DNA of 64,000 nucleotides, taken from JBNNGK01 sp050268245 (lineage in GTDB: Bacteria > Pseudomonadota > Gammaproteobacteria > Enterobacterales > Enterobacteriaceae). Below the pieces are notes generated by a model, which was not told the DNA's origin, made no database searches, and saw nothing but the letters and a program-made list of their open reading frames with translations. A program made the translations under genes and the position numbers. The DNA lies in assembly GCF_050268245.1 (NCBI RefSeq), contig NZ_JBNNGK010000003.1, positions 124,001 through 188,000 of the forward strand, written 5' to 3'. Shown piece by piece: positions 18,468 to 26,767 of the stretch. The first letter of the stretch is position 1; the number at the start of each line of letters is the position of its first letter.

Positions 18468-18637
18468 GGTACAGACCTATTTATGCACGACATTTTGAGT
18501 AAAGTAGTTCAAATTTAAAGCGTTATCTTTGATAACCCTTCATATGACGAATTTCCTTTCTAGTGCCTCCATAAGTAACTGATGACCGGCTATATCTTGC
18601 CCATGGTGGCTAACATTTAATTTTGAAGGAAATAGAC
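18468..18637 (+). promoter_or_regulatory. Long leader of the cold-shock gene with a cold-box-like element
   Basis: GGTACAGACC at 18468-18477 resembles the cold box near the 5' end of cspA-type leaders (GTACAGACC core). It lies about 160-170 nt before the start codon, close to the cspA leader length. This suggests a structured, temperature-responsive 5' UTR. The rest of 18205-18637 shows no gene. Confidence 0.45.
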
Positions 18638-18850
18638 ATGTCTAACATGATCAAAGGTCAAGTGAAGTGGTTCAACGAATCTAAAGGTTTCGGTTTCATT
18701 ACTCCAGCTGACGGCAGCAAAGATGTATTCGTACACTTCTCTGCTATCCAAGACCAAGGTTTCAAAACCCTGGCTGAAGGCCAAAACGTTCAGTTCTCTA
18801 TCGAGAACGGCGCTAAAGGTCCATCAGCGGCTAACGTTACCGCTATCTAA
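18638..18850 (+). CDS. cspE: Cold-shock-like RNA-binding protein, CspC/CspE type
   Basis: This is a 70-residue single cold-shock domain protein, an RNA/ssDNA-binding OB fold that melts mRNA secondary structure. The RNP motifs KGFGFITP and VFVHFSAI are intact. The text lies between E. coli CspC and CspE: the start MSNMIKGQVKWFNES and PADGSKD look like CspC, while NGAKGPSAANVTAI looks like CspE. The symbol is therefore a best guess. The ATG at 18638 follows AAGGAAA; an upstream TTG is not needed. A strong terminator follows. Confidence 0.88.
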   Translation: MSNMIKGQVKWFNESKGFGFITPADGSKDVFVHFSAIQDQGFKTLAEGQNVQFSIENGAKGPSAANVTAI

Positions 18851-18873
18851 TTGGCGATTTTTCGCTGATTGAT

Positions 18874-18899
18874 AAAAACCCGCTAAGGCGGGTTTTTTT
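18874..18899 (+). terminator. Rho-independent terminator after the csp gene
   Basis: AAAAACCCGC, a short loop and GCGGGTTTTTTT form a classical stem with flanking A and T tracts 24 nt after the csp stop codon. Confidence 0.85.
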
Positions 18900-19139
18900 G
18901 TGTCTGTCGTTTAGCGAAACCACGTCTGGTTATACGATCTTGTGCCCGTGAGTCACTTAACAACCGTGATCGTAAAGCGCGTAAGATCGTGTGAGGCAGG
19001 TTTCGATGAGTGAAATCATCCATGGATGACTTTCTGCTACCCTTTAAGCGAAATTAAGTTAACGATGGGTGGGTTGGGTAGTGATGCTTGCCTCGCGGTG
19101 TAATACACTGAGGATAAGTAAAATTAGGGAGTCGTAATA

Positions 19140-19340
19140 ATGAAGGTAAACGATCGGGTGACGGTGAAAACCGATGGCGGCCCACGGCGTGAGGGCGTGA
19201 TCCTTGAGGTCGAACAGTTTAATGAAGGGGTCATGTATTTAGTTGCGTTAGAGGAATATCCCAATGGCGTATGGTTCTTTAACGAAATCGATAGCCGCGA
19301 TGGCACTTTTGTTGAACCTCGTATTTCCACTACAAAGTAA
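19140..19340 (+). CDS. dsrB: DsrB-like small protein
   Basis: The 66-residue product matches E. coli DsrB closely from its first residues (MKVNDRVTVKTDGGPRR) through YLVALEEYPNGVWFFNE. DsrB is a small SH3-like protein of unknown function whose gene neighbours rcsA in enterobacteria, as it does here. The ribosome site is AGGGAG. The small RNA gene dsrA, which lies near dsrB in E. coli, was looked for by eye upstream and not found. Confidence 0.88.
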   Translation: MKVNDRVTVKTDGGPRREGVILEVEQFNEGVMYLVALEEYPNGVWFFNEIDSRDGTFVEPRISTTK

Positions 19341-19580
19341 TGCTCGCATTACTGAAGTCAACCGAGGCTGGTTTATCCTTCCGGGGTAATTATTACTTAT
19401 CCCTTGCTGATGGCGAACAATATAACACCCAATATAGTGCCCTTTGAGATGGCATTAAAGCTACTGCGGCAAGCCTGATCGCAGGCAGAAAATTATGGGC
19501 TCAGGATAAGCGTTCGCACTATGGGTAAAAATAGGGTATTTTACCGAATAGCCTGGAGCCACATAATCTTTATCCAGTTA

Positions 19581-20210
19581 TCAGCGGCTATTAACAAATA
19601 TTCCACTGGTCAATGTGTCAGTTAACCGAACCACATGGTAAATAATTTGTTTGTTGTGTGTTTTGATCTTTCTTTTGATATTTCCTTTATGAGACGAAAC
19701 TGTCTTGGCTTTTATTTGCATTTTATCAGATATCTGAATGGTTCCCTGACCAGACATCCACATACGCAACATATTTGACTCGGTCTGGCTTAGCGTCACG
19801 GGGGTTTGATCCACGTTAACCTTGACTACGTTGGGGGATTTTCGTTCAAGATAATGAGCAAGGAGTTGGCTCATGATTTCTGGTTTGATTGATTTTGATG
19901 AGATGATGACATTTTTACGAACATATAAATAATCGTCAAAATGTACGTTTGTGATAGCCATAAAGATGAAGAATAGTGTGTCGGGGTTCAGTGTGATGAC
20001 CCGTTTTATTCGTTCAGTAGCGTTAGCTTCATGTATAAAGCAATCTTCATTAATAAACACCAGGCTAGGTTTTAGCCGACAGCATTTTTCATGCAAGCTG
20101 TCGATGTCCGCAACGGCATTGATCTGCCGCTTTTTAACCCCATGCGTTGTCAGATAGTCGGTAAGACCCAATCGCGTATAGCTACAAGAATCCATGATAA
20201 TCGTTGGCAT
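19581..20210 (-). CDS. rcsA: Transcriptional regulator RcsA (Rcs phosphorelay auxiliary activator)
   Basis: RcsA is the unstable partner of RcsB that directs the heterodimer to RcsAB boxes, activating capsule genes and repressing flhDC. The 209-residue protein matches E. coli RcsA along its length: MDSCSYTRLGLTDYL at the start, VFINEDCFIHEA and the NVHFDDYLYVRKN segment. The C-terminal LuxR-type helix-turn-helix contains QIKAKTVSSHKGNIKRKIK-like text and ends NKQIIYHVVRLTD. The gene is convergent with dsrB. Its upstream region is long, AT-rich and contains an RcsAB box. Confidence 0.95.
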   Translation of the reverse strand: MPTIIMDSCSYTRLGLTDYLTTHGVKKRQINAVADIDSLHEKCCRLKPSLVFINEDCFIHEANATERIKRVITLNPDTLFFIFMAITNVHFDDYLYVRKNVIISSKSIKPEIMSQLLAHYLERKSPNVVKVNVDQTPVTLSQTESNMLRMWMSGQGTIQISDKMQIKAKTVSSHKGNIKRKIKTHNKQIIYHVVRLTDTLTSGIFVNSR

Positions 20211-20504
20211 ATTGTACCCCCATATAAACCCGTTTTACCGCAGTAATAATGTGAAAAAGCCAAAAGGCAAAAAAAACAAAACGTACTAAGTAGAATGTTC
20301 TATCAACAAAAGCGTAACGGCTCAATGTTATTTTCTGATGCATTCCATCAACTGGTGTGATTTATAAGTTTGGCTTAAGTCAGATGGATGTGCTGACACT
20401 GGTATGACGTTTGGGTCGCAGCAAGGTTGGTCAGAACGATGCACGTGTTATCCACTTGTTCATTGAATTTGTTCATAATGTCACGATTTTGATTAATAGT
20501 GTGG

Positions 20505-20518
20505 TAAGAAAATTCTTA
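20505..20518. promoter_or_regulatory. RcsAB box upstream of rcsA
   Basis: TAAGAAAATTCTTA lies about 295 bp upstream of the rcsA start codon and fits the TAAGAATATTCCTA-type consensus. Autoactivation of rcsA through such a box is established in enterobacteria. The surrounding 20211-20914 is strongly AT-rich, as expected for an H-NS-silenced promoter, and holds no other recognisable gene. Confidence 0.6.
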
Positions 20519-20914
20519 AAAAAAATTCATGTGTTGGTTTTTTGTCTATTGTAGCCTGATTTTTCGTCAAAAATAATAACTGATAATGAATAAATGTTAG
20601 GAAATTCATTAAATTTCATATGTTTATATATAAAATGATAATAATAACTATTGTCAATATTACTTTTTTTATGCTTTTGCGTTACAAAATAACAACATCT
20701 ACAACTAGTTATGTTACACAAAGTTACTTTACTATAAAGGCTTAGGTGATTTTTAGTGTTTTGAGTACGGAGTTATACGGCATGACAGCGGCATTAATCG
20801 ATTTTGCTCAACTATTACGGTAGTCATTTTTGATTTTTGAAGTATTAGCCAGTAGTTCGCGATCAATTCGGTAACAGAGTAGCCAGCCTCGGTACTAGCG
20901 CATTTTGCGGCAGT

Positions 20915-21788
20915 TCAGGGCGCTGAAATTACCGTGCTTGGAGCGCTGTGATGGTACATCGTGCTCAGGCCCGCGATCTGACCGACTCTGGCCTGGCATA
21001 CTCGGTTTCCAATGCTGCAGGTTTGCTGATGCAGGCCGTAGAGCAGAACGTTGGCGCTGGTAAAAATTATGTGCAAAAGCGGCTTAGTGCATAGGCGTCT
21101 GGGGCTTGGCAGCGTTAGCACGTCAGCGTCCAGACCAGCCAGAAAACGTGTGCCGACCGGGCCGGCAATAATCCGTGTTAAATCCAGCACTCGCACTCTG
21201 GGTAGTGGGCGTTCGAGGGGTAACGGCCAGCTGGGAAGGGCGGTTTCAGGCTGTCGTGATTGCTGAATCAGTGGCTCCAGATCCACGCTGTTACCTTGTT
21301 TATGCCGCAGCTATTCTTCACTGGTGCGCATTTCGGCTGCGCAGCCCGCGGTTTCAATCACCGCCTGTTACAATTCATTTTTCCAACGGTGAACGCATTT
21401 TGCCAGCGTGCTTTTATCCTTATGCGCACCGAGTACACATTCCAACGCTTTGCGGTGGTGTGGGGCATTGGTATGCAAACGTATCCAGCCGTCACTGGTA
21501 GCGTAGTCCCCGGCCAGCGGATCCCAGGCTGCCGGCAGTCCCAGCCGATAGGGCGTAATGTCCAACCGAACCACAAGGAGGCCAAACGGCGATCGACGTA
21601 AATCTGTTGTGGCGGTATGCCGTAACGTTGTTGAAGTAACTGCACGCAACTCAGGCCTGCGGCACCCCAACTGGCGGTCGCCAGCTCAGTCACTGGAAAA
21701 ATTGAATTCAATTGGCCTTACCGCACAAAGTAAACTGCGCCAGTGGTATTTCACGCAGTCCAAGGCTTTGCCCTAATTCGTCGAACAT
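20915..21788 (-). pseudogene. Decayed CaiB/BaiF (family III) CoA-transferase pseudogene
   Basis: Three frames on the minus strand together read as a CaiB/BaiF-type acyl-CoA transferase. It starts at an ATG (21788) with MFDELGQSLGLREIPLAQF, shifts frame near 21715 to TELATASWGAAGLSCVQLLQ and NRIYVDRR-like text, and shifts again near 21550 to LPAAWDPLAGDYATSDGWIR. It then returns to frame for PLPRVRVLDLTRIIAGPVGTRF, the conserved family segment. The region after about 21050 is barely recognisable. With several frameshifts and a missing C-terminal half, it cannot make a working enzyme. Family assignment is by eye. Confidence 0.7.
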
Positions 21789-21920
21789 TGTCTGTAGCCG
21801 TTGAATTATGAGTGACGCCATAAAGCGAAGTTAGAACAATGTTAATATCCTAGTTCACGGCGATAATGGCCGCTACGACGCGTAATGAGGGAGGATAAAC
21901 AGCCTACTATATTGGCGGCA

Positions 21921-21937
21921 AGTTTATATTTCGTTTA
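21921..21937 (+). promoter_or_regulatory. PhoP box upstream of the Mg2+ ATPase gene
   Basis: Two GTTTA repeats (21922-21926 and 21933-21937) are 11 bp apart, the spacing of the direct-repeat PhoP box. They sit 11 bp upstream of a good -35 element. PhoPQ activation of mgtA in low Mg2+ is established in enterobacteria. The sequence fit is direct and PhoP control is inferred. Confidence 0.7.
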
Positions 21938-21948
21938 ATAAAATAGCC

Positions 21949-21977
21949 TTTACACCTTTACAGTACCTCACTATAAT
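21949..21977 (+). promoter_or_regulatory. Sigma70 promoter of the Mg2+ ATPase gene
   Basis: TTTACA (21949-21954) and TATAAT (21972-21977) are separated by exactly 17 bp. Initiation about 7 nt downstream would give a leader of roughly 570 nt before the ATPase start, longer than the 264 nt of E. coli mgtA. Confidence 0.65.
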
Positions 21978-22284
21978 CCGCATAAAATTTAATAGGAGAG
22001 AGTAATTGGAAAGTTTTAGTTGTGGCGATATAAATAAGGCAAGCTAACCTATCTCTTTCTGATTTGTTGCTTGCCGAACTTGGCGGGCAGCACCCCTCAT
22101 TTTATACCAGAGCCGTGCATTGCCGAATACGTTAACGATACTTGGTGCTATTGCATTAAGTCATTTTATTTTGGTTGCATGATGGCATTTTTCCGTTTTA
22201 GTCTTTTTCCTCCTGGCCGCAGCGTAATTCACCGCTGAGAAACGCGTTGCATACGGGTATTATCCCGACTTACTTTTTGTACTT

Positions 22285-22324
22285 CACCGTTCTCGGTGAT
22301 AAGGAGGCGTCATGGACGATCACC
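22285..22324 (+). promoter_or_regulatory. Alternative hairpins around the leader-peptide start in the Mg2+ ATPase leader
   Basis: CACCG/CGGTG (22285-22298) form a tight upstream hairpin. The same GGTGAT (22295-22300) can instead pair with ATCACC (22319-22324), enclosing the AAGGAGG ribosome site and start codon of the short leader ORF. The two folds are mutually exclusive. Similar alternative folding in the mgtA leader controls Mg2+ response in E. coli and Salmonella; regulation here is inferred. Confidence 0.45.
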
Positions 22325-22353
22325 CCGGTTCCATAATGATTCCATGTTGTTAG
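22312..22353 (+). CDS. Candidate mgtL-like leader peptide
   Basis: A 13-codon ORF (MDDHPGSIMIPCC) starts at 22312 behind a strong AAGGAGG site with a 4-nt spacer and ends at TAG about 200 nt before the ATPase gene. Its AAGGAGGCG-(3 to 6 nt)-ATGGA start resembles what I recall of the E. coli/Salmonella mgtL region. Like MgtL, it begins with acidic residues and proline (DDHP), which in low Mg2+ are thought to destabilise ribosomes. Not a confirmed homologue; the sequence after the first codons differs. Confidence 0.45.
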   Translation: MDDHPGSIMIPCC

Positions 22354-22554
22354 TGTGCTATATCCATTATATTTCAAATTGTATCTTTACGGGTGCTATT
22401 GTGGGAGTGATCCGCAACTTCGCTGTAATGATATGAATATTAATTAAGATATAGCACCATTATTAGCAACGCTAAATAGAATGTCATTCTGTGCAATACA
22501 CCCATTTGTTGGGCGAGGTAATCCTGCGCGCAGAATAAAGAAGAGAATAGCGTT

Positions 22555-25254
22555 ATGACCTATATTAAACATTCATCTCGTCGCCAGAATAAAATCAATC
22601 AATCCTATGTCATCGCTCAGGAAGCAAAAAATAGCCTTGATCAAACGCTGGCGAATTTAAATTGTAATCGTCTTGGTTTGACTCAGGAGGATGCACAAGA
22701 GCGGCTCGGTTATTTTGGTGCTAATCAGGTTGCACATGAAAAAGCGCCTCATGCGTTAATACAATTGATCGGTGCATTCAATAATCCGTTTATTTTCGTC
22801 CTGATGATCTTGGCGGCGATTAGTTTCTTTACCGACTATTGGCTTCCTGCCCAGCACGGTGAAGAAACCGATCTCACCGGCGTCAGTATCATTTTGGTGA
22901 TGGTGACATTAAGCGGCCTGCTGCGTTTTTGGCAGGAGTATCGTACTAATAAAGCCGCGGAAGCGCTCAAATCTATGGTTCGCACCACCGCGACGGTGCT
23001 GCGCCGTGGCAGTTTCAGTACCCAACCATTGCAAATTGAGCTCCCGATTCGTGAACTCGTACCGGGTGATATTATTCAACTCTCTGCAGGGGATATGGTT
23101 CCGGCAGACGTACGTTTGCTCAATTCGCGCGATTTATTCATCAGCCAGGCTATTTTAACCGGTGAAGCGATACCGATCGAAAAATACGATACGCTGGGTA
23201 ACGTCAGTCAAAAATCGAGTGAGATAGACGTCTCTCACGAAAGCCAACTGTTAGCGTTAGCCAATATTTGCCTAATGGGAACCAATGTTGCGAGCGGCAC
23301 GGCTACGGCAGTGGTCGTAGCAACGGGTAACAAGACCTATTTCGGCTCATTAGCCAAATCGATTGTTGGCAGCCGGGCGCAAACCGCCTTTGACCGTGGT
23401 GTGAACAGCGTCAGTTGGTTACTGATCCGCTTTATGCTGGTGATGGTGCCGGTGGTGTTGCTCATTAACGGTTTTACTAAAGGCGACTGGACGGAGGCGG
23501 CATTATTTGCCTTGGCGGTGGCGGTAGGACTGACGCCGGAAATGTTGCCGATGATTGTCAGTTCGAATCTGGCGAAAGGCGCGATTGCTATGTCGCGGCG
23601 TAAAGTGGTAGTGAAGCGGCTGAACGCCATTCAAAACTTTGGTGCAATGGATGTCTTGTGTACCGATAAAACCGGTACGTTGACGCAGGACCGCATTATT
23701 CTTGAGCATCATCTCGATACCACAGGAACCCCTGACAGTCAGGTATTGCATCTGGCATGGCTAAACAGCTTCCACCAGAGCGGGATGAAAAATCTGATGG
23801 ATCAGGCGATCATTCGTTTTGGCCGTGGCAAGCCGGGCATTGAGGCATTGTGCCGGTATAGCAAAGTAGATGAGTTGCCGTTTGATTTTGTACGTCGTCG
23901 TTTATCGATAGTGGTACGTGATGAACATCAGCAGTTGCTATTGATTTGCAAAGGTGCTGTCGAGGAAATGCTGACCATTGCAACTCAGGTACGGGAAGGG
24001 CAGCAGATCTTGGCGCTGGACGATGAACGTCGCGCATCCCTAATGGCATTGGCTAATCGTTATAATGAGGACGGCTTCCGCGTGCTGGTGCTGGCGACGC
24101 GCAAACTCGATAGTGATGATTGCGGATTGCCATTGAATGTGGCAGACGAGCGCGATCTGGTGATCGAGGGATTACTGACTTTTCTTGATCCGCCGAAAGA
24201 AAGCGCTCAAGAAGCTCTTGTTGCCTTACAGGAAAATGGCGTTACGGTGAAAGTGCTGACCGGCGACAATCCGGTGATCACCTGCAAAATTTGTCGCGAT
24301 GTTGGGTTGGAACCTGGGACACCACTTTCCGGTCAAGAGATCGAGCTATTGGACGATGCGCAGCTGGCGCGTGAAGTAGAGTTGCGCACGGTGTTTACCA
24401 AATTGACACCATTGCAAAAGTCGCGGGTGTTGAAGATGTTACAGGCGAACGGCCATACCGTTGGCTTTTTGGGCGACGGCATTAACGACGCACCGGCGCT
24501 GCGCGATGCTGATGTAGGCATCTCGGTAGATACCGGTACAGATATTGCCAAAGAATCGGCCGATATCATCCTGCTAGAAAAGAACCTGATGGTGTTAGAA
24601 GCCGGGGTGATTAAAGGGCGTGAAACCTTTGGCAATATCATCAAATATCTCAACATGACGGCCAGCTCCAATTTTGGCAATGTGTTTTCCGTACTGGTGG
24701 CCAGCGCATTTATCCCGTTTTTGCCGATGCTAGCCATTCATTTATTGATTCAAAACCTGATGTACGATATTTCACAATTATCATTGCCGTGGGACAAAAT
24801 GGACAAAGAGTTCCTGCGTAAACCACGTAAATGGGACGCGAAAAATATCGGTCGTTTCATGATGTGGATCGGACCAACATCGTCCATTTTCGACATTACT
24901 ACCTTTGCGTTGATGTGGTTCGTCTTTGCAGCCAACAGTGTTGAGCATCAGGCATTATTCCAATCAGGTTGGTTTATTGAGGGCTTACTGTCGCAGACGC
25001 TGGTGGTGCATATGCTGCGTACTCAAAAAATTCCTTTCCTACAAAGTACAGCGGCATTGCCCGTTTTACTGATGACCGGCTTAGTCATGGCGCTGGGGAT
25101 CTACCTGCCATTCTCACCGGTCGGCGCATGGGTGGGGCTTCAGCCGTTGCCGTGGGAGTATTTCCCTTGGCTGGCAGCGACGCTGATCAGTTACTGCGTC
25201 GTGGCGCAGATGATGAAACGTTTCTATATTCGCCGCTTTGGTGAGTGGCTTTAA
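22555..25254 (+). CDS. mgtA: Mg2+-importing P-type ATPase, MgtA/MgtB family
   Basis: This 899-residue P3B-type ATPase imports Mg2+ down its gradient across the inner membrane, coupled to ATP hydrolysis. The phosphorylation motif DKTGTLT lies in MDVLCTDKTGTLTQD at about residue 371, with TGEAIP in the actuator domain and GDGINDAPALRDADVGIS in the hinge. The membrane segment GLTPEMLPMIV is diagnostic of this Mg2+ group. The N-terminus lacks the long extension of E. coli MgtA, so it is a divergent MgtA/MgtB-type member. Upstream PhoP box, promoter and leader peptide support Mg2+ regulation. Confidence 0.9.
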   Translation: MTYIKHSSRRQNKINQSYVIAQEAKNSLDQTLANLNCNRLGLTQEDAQERLGYFGANQVAHEKAPHALIQLIGAFNNPFIFVLMILAAISFFTDYWLPAQHGEETDLTGVSIILVMVTLSGLLRFWQEYRTNKAAEALKSMVRTTATVLRRGSFSTQPLQIELPIRELVPGDIIQLSAGDMVPADVRLLNSRDLFISQAILTGEAIPIEKYDTLGNVSQKSSEIDVSHESQLLALANICLMGTNVASGTATAVVVATGNKTYFGSLAKSIVGSRAQTAFDRGVNSVSWLLIRFMLVMVPVVLLINGFTKGDWTEAALFALAVAVGLTPEMLPMIVSSNLAKGAIAMSRRKVVVKRLNAIQNFGAMDVLCTDKTGTLTQDRIILEHHLDTTGTPDSQVLHLAWLNSFHQSGMKNLMDQAIIRFGRGKPGIEALCRYSKVDELPFDFVRRRLSIVVRDEHQQLLLICKGAVEEMLTIATQVREGQQILALDDERRASLMALANRYNEDGFRVLVLATRKLDSDDCGLPLNVADERDLVIEGLLTFLDPPKESAQEALVALQENGVTVKVLTGDNPVITCKICRDVGLEPGTPLSGQEIELLDDAQLAREVELRTVFTKLTPLQKSRVLKMLQANGHTVGFLGDGINDAPALRDADVGISVDTGTDIAKESADIILLEKNLMVLEAGVIKGRETFGNIIKYLNMTASSNFGNVFSVLVASAFIPFLPMLAIHLLIQNLMYDISQLSLPWDKMDKEFLRKPRKWDAKNIGRFMMWIGPTSSIFDITTFALMWFVFAANSVEHQALFQSGWFIEGLLSQTLVVHMLRTQKIPFLQSTAALPVLLMTGLVMALGIYLPFSPVGAWVGLQPLPWEYFPWLAATLISYCVVAQMMKRFYIRRFGEWL

Positions 25255-25284
25255 GATGCCATTGCGTGGGTGATAAGTTGGCTA

Positions 25285-26058
25285 TTACCACAATGCTTTG
25301 ATCAATAGACCAAGCATAATGGTCAAAGTGAATGAAAACAGCGTACCGAGCATAACGTACTCGGTGCGCATTTTGTCTTCGTTGTGACGCAAATCGCCAA
25401 AGCGGAAGATAGATTTGGCCGCCAGTAGAAAACCGATCGCGGGGATCTGGCCGATCAACACGAAAGTCAGTATCAGCGTTCTTTCCAAATAACCAATCTG
25501 TTTGCCCGCGCGCAACAATGAATCATTATCTGCCTTGGCCGCGTGGGGCATTTGCGGTGTCCAACGCGCCAAATAATGGCCGATCAGAATACCCATCGGC
25601 ATATAAATCAGCAAATAAGCTAACGCTAACAAGCCATATTGCCACCCGGTGACATGTTGCCACATCATAGTCGCCAGTGTACCGGTATTGGGGGTAATAA
25701 ATAGCCACAATGCCACCAGCATCAACAAGTGCAATCCTTGATCGAGCAGAAAACGGCTGGTGTTATTGCGTTGGGCGAGCAGCGTGACTTTTATTAAATC
25801 AATCAGATAATGGCTGATGCTGATAAACAACAGGCTAATCCAGACGCCACCGGCTGACACCGCGCCGTGTAAACCGCTAAACACAGCGATGACCGCGGCA
25901 GCAACCACGCCATGAATGAGGGCATGCAATAATAATAAACGTGACCGGGCGCGGCGCTGGGTTTTATCTTGCACCCAACTGAATGGCTGAAGTGGGAAAT
26001 CAGCCACCAGATGGCCTACCAGCAACCACAGTAACAAAGGCGCATAGGCGTCATCCAT
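25285..26058 (-). CDS. DUF3307 family membrane protein
   Basis: This 257-residue polytopic membrane protein opens with WLLVGHLVADFPLQPFSWVQDK, the recognisable DUF3307 start, and has about seven hydrophobic segments. Conserved polar residues in the first helices (HLVADF, HALIHGV, SHYLIDLIKV) resemble a membrane-embedded active or binding site. It starts 2 nt after the SatD-family gene and is surely co-transcribed with it. DUF3307 and SatD proteins are often paired, but no function is established. Confidence 0.85.
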   Translation of the reverse strand: MDDAYAPLLLWLLVGHLVADFPLQPFSWVQDKTQRRARSRLLLLHALIHGVVAAAVIAVFSGLHGAVSAGGVWISLLFISISHYLIDLIKVTLLAQRNNTSRFLLDQGLHLLMLVALWLFITPNTGTLATMMWQHVTGWQYGLLALAYLLIYMPMGILIGHYLARWTPQMPHAAKADNDSLLRAGKQIGYLERTLILTFVLIGQIPAIGFLLAAKSIFRFGDLRHNEDKMRTEYVMLGTLFSFTLTIMLGLLIKALW

Positions 26059-26060
26059 AT

Positions 26061-26654
26061 TTAGATAATCCTGTTAATTGCTTCAATAAACTGCATGATT
26101 TCTTCATAAGCCGCACGTTTTAGCGTAGCAGAAATGGTTGATGCCGCTTTTTGCAGTTTTAGCGCCACTTGCGCGTTGGTATCGGCAAACATACGCGCTT
26201 GTACTATCTGTGCTTCAGTCTGCGACAAACGACTCAGGACATGATCTAGCATTGGCAACAGATCGCTGACAATCGCATCAGTACGGGAATGGTTAATTTT
26301 TAGAGCCAGTCTGCAATTTTTAGTCATTTGATCCATCGCGTTTCCTGAGTTTAGGAATGCGCTACCGTAACCAGACTTAGCTTTACGGCTACCAAGCCCG
26401 ATGGCAATACGTGCATCCCATTGCGCGGCATTATGCGCTTTGAGTGCAGTGCGAAGATATACTGCCAGTATCAATCCATGCTCAGGTTGGCAAATGGCTT
26501 GAAAAGCATCACCACGAAAGATTTCAAACTGTTGTATCAATTTCGCCTGCTGTAAGGCATCGAGCAGGCTTGTGAGTTGCTTGATGTAGTGGGGCGTGTC
26601 GACGCCACGTGAATTGACCAGGTCGCCAGTGATGACACTGATTTTTGTTTTCAT
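26061..26654 (-). CDS. SatD-family protein
   Basis: The 197-residue product starts MKTKISVITGDLVNSRGV, typical of SatD-family proteins (named from the acid-tolerance locus of Streptococcus mutans). It continues with FEIFRGDAFQAIC and WDARIAIGLG, resembling a nucleotidyl-cyclase-like N-terminal core, and ends in a helical region. The frame is open to 26717, but that earlier ATG lies inside a palindromic operator, so 26654 is preferred. It is translated with the DUF3307 gene. Function is unknown; a signalling role is a guess. Confidence 0.78.
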   Translation of the reverse strand: MKTKISVITGDLVNSRGVDTPHYIKQLTSLLDALQQAKLIQQFEIFRGDAFQAICQPEHGLILAVYLRTALKAHNAAQWDARIAIGLGSRKAKSGYGSAFLNSGNAMDQMTKNCRLALKINHSRTDAIVSDLLPMLDHVLSRLSQTEAQIVQARMFADTNAQVALKLQKAASTISATLKRAAYEEIMQFIEAINRII

Positions 26655-26688
26655 GCGTCGTGAACCTGCGAGTGAGATGGAGACGGTT

Positions 26689-26767
26689 AAATTCGCATCT
26701 AGATGCGAATTTGTCAATTATTCGTCTCTAGATGCGAATTTTTTCTCAATTCGTATTTAGGGGCGAA
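26689..26767. promoter_or_regulatory. Three palindromic operators at 29-bp spacing upstream of satD
   Basis: Site 1 (26689-26712) is a perfect 24-bp palindrome, AAATTCGCATCT/AGATGCGAATTT. Site 2 (26721-26738) is TTCGTCTCT/AGATGCGAA and site 3 (26750-26767) is TTCGTATTT/AGGGGCGAA. Centres are 29 bp apart each time. They lie directly before the SatD-family gene and share the TTCG-N10-CGAA frame. The cognate regulator is not identified. The rest up to 27097 shows no gene. Confidence 0.7.

Noticed and set aside
18900..19139. dsrA small RNA gene
   Set aside because: Expected near dsrB from E. coli gene order, but neither its 5' nor its terminator sequence is recognisable here.
20781..20822. 13-codon ORF MTAALIDFAQLLR with an upstream GGAG
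   Set aside because: It is isolated next to the pseudogene with no downstream partner gene; more likely a chance frame or gene remnant than a leader peptide.
22006..22047. TTG-started 13-residue ORF just after the Mg2+ ATPase promoter with AGGAGAG upstream
   Set aside because: A possible second leader peptide, but the TTG start and lack of any mgtL-like feature make it too weak to list.
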